Assembly (NCBI RefSeq): GCF_032062135.1
Contig: NC_092860.1
Span: forward strand, 131,165,973-131,229,972
Reading direction: 5' to 3'
Length of the DNA: 64,000 nt
Origin: Pyxicephalus adspersus
Taxonomy: Eukaryota > Chordata > Amphibia > Anura > Pyxicephalidae
Shown: positions 57,735 to 64,000 of the stretch, piece after piece
Numbering within the stretch: position 1 is the stretch's first letter
Layout: the number at the start of each line of letters is the position of its first letter
Notes under the pieces: model-generated
Told to the model about the DNA's origin: nothing
The model's database searches: none
Seen by the model: the letters and a program-made list of their open reading frames with translations, nothing else
Position numbers and translations under genes: made by a program

Positions 57735-58667
57735 TGAATGTGTGTTCTGTTGTGTGTTTCTCCAAATAAATAAATACTTTTTTTCCAATCTACAAATTAA
57801 CTCATTGTATGTTGTTTGATTCCAGACTCGTTAGAAAGTTTTGTAATCTTTTTTTAGTTTTATAAGTTTCAACAACTCTTTATTTGTGGTTTTCAAAAAA
57901 TCCATTTTGAATTAGTTGTATTGCAGTTTTAGAAGACTCTGCTGAGAAGGGCACATTGTGAAGATGTGTAAATGGCTGCAATGTGTTCAGAGAGGGAGTA
58001 GTACATGAACCAGTGAACACTATAGCAAACTGAAGGCTGTTCTAATGTTTAGTAGAGAAGCAAATATAAGGGATTTAACAAAGAATGATGACAGGTGCAT
58101 AACGTGAACATTAAGATTCACTAAAAGGAATGGTGTAAAATGCAATAATTTTGTGCTTTGCTAGAGTGTAACTTCTTAAAAAATAAAACAAGAGCCATTA
58201 AGTATACAGTAAATATCTGAGCTGAGAGTTCAGTCACTTTCTTGTATCAAATACTTTCTTGTATTTCTGGTCAAATTTCAGCAAGATTTTTTAGCTCTAA
58301 ATGGCAAAAGGGAGATGGGTCTGCTAGTTCTACCGCATTAAAAAGAGTGACATCTGCTTTTACAATATTATTCTTTATCATGGCTCATATTCATAGACCC
58401 GTAGTGATGTGTATAGAAGGAATTCATGCAGCAGTCCAGCAATCAGCATAACCTTAGTTTATATTTTATGAACTATTCATCTAAGAATTCATGAAGAAAG
58501 GGAGCTTAAATCAACAGCTTGATATCTCATAAAACAAATTGACATTCCTTATTGTAAAAACAAACAGCGGTAGAAGCCCTTTAAATTTAAAATTATTATT
58601 ATTGATCTAAGCTAGGCCGCTTGTGACTGATTTACTATGTAACTAATAGTGTTTGTATATTTCATGG
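57735..58667. other. spacer of the inverted repeat
   Basis: No gene is recognised. A 69-residue frame at 58242-58451 has no known motif. Confidence 0.4.
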
Positions 58668-58787
58668 CTCAGAGCCATGTCACAGGTTAGAGAATCATAC
58701 ATATTTTATAATGGAATATATAGTAAATACTTTACTGGCCTATTTGAGAATATTACAGGGAGTATGTGTGACATCTAGTATGCAATG
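58668..58787 (-). repeat. right arm of the spaced inverted repeat
   Basis: Reverse complement of the left arm at 57404-57734 without the hAT insertion, with mismatches at roughly one position in six. A small palindrome CATGGCTCAGAGCCATG sits at its outer edge. Confidence 0.8.
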
Positions 58788-60879
58788 AAGTCTAAAACTG
58801 CAGTTAGATTAATATTTTCTTGTATTTAATATTATGTATGGTATGTCATGAGAAACACTTCTGTTGCTAGGGCCTTGTATTGTTTCATAAAATAAATTGA
58901 ATACATAAAATAAATGTTCTGCATAGTAGTGTACCGTAATGTATTTCTATGGGTGTAAGTGTTCGGGGTGCCGGGGGTGCACTAATATCTAGGTTTGAGT
59001 TGCTTGCTGCACTACATATATTGGAGGTTGGGTATTATAAAAAGAGATGTGAAATGATGAAAATGATATATTACTGAGAGTTTGATTGATAGGGTGCTAA
59101 AAAGAGACAAGGTCAAAGTTGGAGCCATGCTAAGGTTTAAGTCAAATCTGCAGTGTTAAATGTTTGTTGGATCTATTTCCAGTAGAAACACTGCATGGCT
59201 TTTAAACTATAGTCAGTTGGCTACAATGGCCGATACAAGTGCATGTGATTCTTGTTGGCTTTATGTTAAATACATTTGGCCTAATGTGGTGCAGGAAGGG
59301 GGCTGGCTTGCTGCCCCCTCCTCTCGCTGAACCCTATTCTGGTGTCATTGTTATCAATGGTGCAATCATTGTAAAAACCAGATTTCTTTTCTTTTATTCA
59401 ATAATAAAAATACAAAACAAAATATGGATCTACCTAACAAGACAACCGGACTGATACCCCCATTGTTTGTAACACCCATCATTCCCCCCTTTGGAAGACA
59501 ACACCCTGACTAGGTGCTAATGCTTCACTAAGTTCTTCAGCAGCTTTGGTTCCCCTCGAAGGTTGCACAGAAATGTGCATGTGTGTCTATTTTACAAAAA
59601 TGATTGAAGTTATTCAACCTGTGCACGGTGAACTTTACACAAGCTGTATAGTGATTCCACTTTGCCAGACTTTAATTCTACATAGCAAAAAAACAGCTAT
59701 TACAAAGATACTTTTTATTTAAAATGAGGAGATATTTGATTTCATTATTTGTTTTATTATTTTATTAAGGTTCCTTTATTTGAGCAAAGATGTATACTTT
59801 TTGGGGACCATGGATCTTGGAACATGTGTCTAATGCTAACAGGTATCATGATTATATAAAGCCTTCATGCTTTTTAACCTTTCATTATGGAAATATAGGC
59901 CCATATAGTAATATAGGAGACTTATATCCCTAGCTGGAATTGGGTAGCAATTGTTATTATAATGTAAAACTGATGGAAACTTTTTTAGATACAGGGAGGT
60001 CTGTGAATCATTGCCAGGTTTTGATGGCTGTCTGTGTTTTTTTTAGGGAGATTTGCTCTATTTATTTGTTCTGATCATCAACATAACTGGAAAGTAAAAT
60101 TGAAGGTTGCTGATTGCAGACAGTTGCATTTTGTGGGGGCTTAAAAGAGTGAATTTTCCACAAGTGGCACAAAACTGTTTTAGCTTTCAATATACAGATA
60201 ATAAAAGGTAAGTCTAAAAGAAACATTAGCAGACCTAGTGTAGTCTTATGAATCAGTAAATTAGGCTAATGGGGATTGGCTCATTCATCTCTGATCTGAA
60301 GCTCTGACACATTATTCTTCCCATGGGTATCATTTTTCAAAATCAAATTTAATATACAGATTGTGGCTACTAGGATAGACACCCTCTTAAAGGAGCCTTT
60401 TCTTAAAGTAATGAATGTGACATTTCAGTCACTATAAATAAAAATGTGCATCATAAAGATATACCTGCAGTGCATATTCACGGTATTATAAATAGATACT
60501 CTAACATACTTACACATGCGTTATCTGCCTTATGATACAAAAGTGTACTTTTTTATTTAGGTTTTGAGATTTGCTCAAGTACACTCCTTCAAGTTTCAAC
60601 TAATCTCTAGGGTTTAGGCTTCCCATGCACTTTTTTTTAGCTAAGGGTAATCCAGCACAAACACCATGCTATGTATCCTGTATTGTTGGAATAATAGGTA
60701 TAAACGATGAAGAATTTAAGGCTGCAGTATGTAATTACTATGTAATACTTTAACACATACAGTATATGTAAAATCAAGTTAATAAAAAAAAGAATGTTTA
60801 AATAAACCTTTCCCTAGGGAGTAATCTCATTCTTTATTATGCAACACTGAAATTATTATGGAGTATTATCCATATGATT
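58788..60879. other. unassigned DNA
   Basis: No gene or repeat is recognised in these 2 kb. Confidence 0.35.
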
Positions 60880-61230
60880 TCAGCATAAAACAAACCCTTG
60901 TCCTTAACATTTTGCTAATCCACGACCACTCTAGAAAAGGGAAATTAATTTATGTGTACCTTTAATTCAAGGATAGCCTTCAGCACTCCAGATGCTGCCA
61001 TTTCTGTCTCGGGATTTGCAAATGGGAATGATGGTTTAATGATAAGGTGATTCTCCAGGATCTAAGTAATTGTAACTGTCTGTGTCTTAACTAAGGTTTA
61101 TTTAAAGTTATGCTCCAGCTTGCTTTAAAATCTTTGCAGCTACGTTGACTCCAGAAAAAGCCTTTCTGTTAAATGTCTCTAATTGTTACCCTAACAGTTA
61201 CTCTCTATACCGCTCTACTAGTTCTACCAG
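60880..61230. promoter_or_regulatory. candidate conserved noncoding block
   Basis: Repeat-free sequence of even composition with 'gcaaatgggaatgatggttt', 'aatgataaggtgattctcc' and TAATTTA-type cores. No reading frame. Inference only. Confidence 0.22.
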
Positions 61231-61483
61231 GTAAATCCAAGTATTGTTAGGGACATGTATCCAAAGTTTGTGCTCCATAAATTTATTGTCACAACATACA
61301 AGAACTTGTAAGACTGTGTACCAAGCTGAAAAAAAAATCTGCAAATCAAGCTGCAAAGGGAAGCACTAACTAAAGCTGTTTAAAAAAAAAAAAAAAAAAG
61401 TTAAAGTTTATTAGAAGTGTAAGCACGCTATCAAACATAGCCAACATGTGTTCACCAGTCCCTTTTCATCAATTTATACGAAT

Positions 61484-61503
61484 ACACACACACACACATA
61501 CAC

Positions 61504-61541
<38 letters not shown>

Positions 61542-61949
61542 ATAATGGGTATATATAAGTATCACAATATAATAATGTGATAATTGCGGGGCTACATATG
61601 ACCATGTTGCACCACTGATAACAATTAATGTTAATATAAAGTGTGTGAATGTAAAAAATATCTAAATGTATAAATTATAGAGGTAATAAAGTAATTAAAT
61701 AGTAATAAAATAACATAAAAATAACACAGAATATTTGTATAAACATTATTCCTAATTATTAAAATTATTTAGTAAATTGAATTACCAGTAACACATTTAT
61801 GAATGCTTAGTAGCTAGTTTGTTGCACCCTGTTTTTAATCTGAACAATCATATTAGAATAAGTGTGTGTATATATATATATACAACACACACGTACATAT
61901 ATATATATATACGTTTTTTAAGGTCATTCTATATATATATATATATATA
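61484..61949. repeat. cluster of (CA)n and (TA)n microsatellites
   Basis: (CA)n at 61484-61504, (TA)n at 61507-61539, mixed (TA)/(CA) at 61863-61911, and (AT)n at 61930-61949. Confidence 0.93.
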
Positions 61950-62084
61950 ATTATTTTTTTTGATGATGATTGAAGTGATGATTGAATCACAATCATATGT
62001 ACGTTACTCTGCAAATCTTTGCCAGGTAAACCAGCTTTTGTATGTTTGTTTTTCTAGATCTAAAAGTGTAATTGCCTTCTTTTC

Positions 62085-62950
62085 TTTTCAGTTGTAACTG
62101 TGATCAAAATTGGGATGAATGAATGTCCATGTGACCTTTACAATGCTGAAAACACGTTGCTGTTTACATCTGTATGAACCTTAAACGTGCCTTTTATCTG
62201 TATCCACTTTCTTATTCTCAAAGATAAAAAAAAAAAAACTTTGAAAGAAAGTATTAAAAAAAGAGGTTACATCTATTGCAATCTGCTCTCTGTAAGGCAT
62301 TGGGGAAAACAAATGTCTTTGGCATTGCAAGATAAACTAGTCACATTTAGCAGATCCGTCTCATCTTTCTTAACAGGCGAGATATTTTCTTTGAGCACCG
62401 CTAGGACAGAATTTACAGTACACTAGATGAGAAAGGCCAAGTGTTTCTGCTCATGTCAAGTGGTTACATAGCCTACTGACAGCTTACTGTTGATTTCTTG
62501 CCATCTTGTAAAGTCTCCGTTCATTTATATTCGATTCAGTCTGAAAGAACCACGTTCTCTTTGGCGGTGACCTTTTGCAGAACAATTCAGACCGATGTCC
62601 ATCATCGTGCCTTGTAACTAAGTCATTTTACGTAGATACAATTTGGTCTCCTGCGAATGGCAGATTAAAGTTTTTTCTTCTCATTTTGTTGTGTTCCAGC
62701 TGTTAAAGTAGTGTTTTTTTTTTTCTATAGGAGTTTAGAATAGAGAAAAAAATGCATTGAGACTAGCACCGGCCACGCTTTGGTACAGCCCATTTGCCAC
62801 CAATTCCGTTTTAAAGTGAAATTAGGTTTTGATTCCCACTTGGTGGATGATAGTACGTCATTTGAGGAACCTTGCCTGCAGCTATATTTAGGGGATAAAT
62901 GAGCCATTTAGAATTCACCGGGGAAATGTAAAAGTGCTATTTATATACTA
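62085..62950. promoter_or_regulatory. candidate conserved noncoding block or terminal exon
   Basis: About 860 bp with no repeat apart from short A and T runs. It opens with a strong acceptor-like tract (CCTTCTTTTCTTTTCAG, ending at about 62091). One frame after it stays open for 28 codons and then stops. The rest has balanced composition and intact CG words ('agcaccggccacgctttgg', 'gatagtacgtcatttgagg'). It could be regulatory DNA or a 3' exon. Neither is proven. Confidence 0.25.
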
Positions 62951-63150
62951 GAATCAAAGTGTACATTCTAATTCTATGTTTTTTTCCTCCTGCATTTCTA
63001 GACCTAGAGATAAATGTTATTGTGTCTTTTATATGTAAACCTAAACTCCAACCACCATCTACTTCATCTAATTTTGATCTTTCAATCTATTCATTTATTT
63101 TATTAATTTAATATATACTTCATCTATTTATATAATATATATTGCATCAA

Positions 63151-63189
<39 letters not shown>

Positions 63190-64000
63190 TTACTCTATAT
63201 AAAGTATTAGCCACTTAAATGTTTATTTTATCATCTATCTTTCTTTTGTTTTAGTGGCTTACCTTTTCTTTACTATGTTTCCAGACTTAGTCAGTCATAT
63301 AGAATATTTATAACATAGGTATTTTCTAAAACCTTTAATAAACAAAAAATAAATATAAAATAAGCGCTAGAAATATGAAAAAGAAATCGGGAAGCAAGTT
63401 GAAGCTATGACCATCACATTTCCTGTTTAGTTGGTAATTGAAGATTGGTAACTATAATAATATAATAAATATATCTCCACTTCTGCTTACATTTTCTTTT
63501 CATGAATATTCCATTGGCATACAAGAAACTAATAATCAAATAAAAAGTGGGTATACAATATTTGGTATGTTATTACATTGGGCAAGGAATGTCCAACTCC
63601 AGTCCTCAAGTGCCTGTTATTTCCTGACACTTTGTAAACTTCTCACAAACTCTCTTCTCTCAAATCTGTTTCTGCCCATCTGTCTCCACTTTTTTCTGAT
63701 AGAGTACACTGAGCATGTATGTGCGGCTCAGTTTGCAGTCTTAGTATGATTCTGCACCTTGACAATATAACTATGGTGTGCATGGTGAAATACTCCGAAG
63801 CTGGAAGAGGATCAGAAGTGTAAAGTGAAACTACAATCCCACTTTTAACATGGGGGATTAAGGCAGGTGGTAATTGCAGAAAGCGATAGACAATAACTGT
63901 TCTTACCTGCCTGATCACTGTCACATCTGTCGGATTTTGCTGAGCTGTGCATGCTAACAATACTCACTACAGAGTAGAACATGTATGGTGCATCTTCAGT
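62951..64000. other. unassigned DNA with (TCTA)n microsatellite
   Basis: A (TCTA)n run lies at 63151-63187. The two overlapping frames at 63438-63960 are unrecognised. Confidence 0.4.

Noticed and set aside
1..64000. CRISPR array, operon, or prokaryotic defence system
   Set aside because: Vertebrate repeat content throughout; no regularly spaced identical repeats with unique spacers and no clustered long genes. The tandem arrays seen are contiguous minisatellites without spacers.

Overview
This window looks like nuclear DNA of a vertebrate, most likely a frog (Anura). No complete protein-coding gene can be supported. The sequence is AT-rich and has no bacterial-style gene packing. It is dense with eukaryotic transposon fossils: Tc1 and mariner transposases, piggyBac, hAT, L1 and CR1-like LINEs, a SINE with a V-SINE-type core, and many miniature inverted-repeat elements (MITEs). 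Placing it in frogs, perhaps ranoid frogs, rests on my memory of what these repeat families look like and is inference, not a database result. It reads as intergenic or deep intronic DNA. There is one weak 60-nt exon candidate at 11.44 kb and several repeat-free blocks that could be conserved regulatory DNA.

Layout. 0-8 kb: a long fold-back element (0.5-0.84 kb), a degenerate 30-bp tandem array (3.3-3.8 kb), and a 28-bp minisatellite broken by a 670-base assembly gap (6.3-7.35 kb). 8-10.8 kb: a transposon nest of mariner, a piggyBac-type MITE, and a Tc1 fossil split by a 1,258-bp hAT element with a perfect 8-bp target duplication. 11-23 kb: mostly unassigned sequence, the exon candidate, a diverged duplicated block (13.5 and 18.1 kb), and several MITEs. 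24-31 kb: a hAT inside a hAT, a LINE endonuclease fragment, and two 5'-truncated L1 copies that share a 287-bp segment.

33-46 kb: three copies of a TA-flanked MITE, a CR1-like LINE split by a TTAA-flanked MITE, a second mariner fossil, a SINE, a LINE C-terminal fragment, the C-terminal zinc domain of a piggyBac transposase beside a 42-bp minisatellite, and a perfect 32-bp palindrome. 46-53 kb: a fold-back MITE family with 3-bp target duplications (one copy carrying a hAT insertion) and a CpG-rich MITE. 53-64 kb: more MITEs, a spaced inverted repeat (57.4/58.7 kb), microsatellites, and repeat-free blocks that resemble conserved noncoding DNA.

Nothing here forms a working multi-gene system. 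The clearest biology is the history of nested insertions, with intact target-site duplications that let the order of events be read, and a link between a decayed piggyBac transposase and several shorter elements that appear to share its 3' tail. Most open reading frames in the window lie inside repeats or arise by chance.
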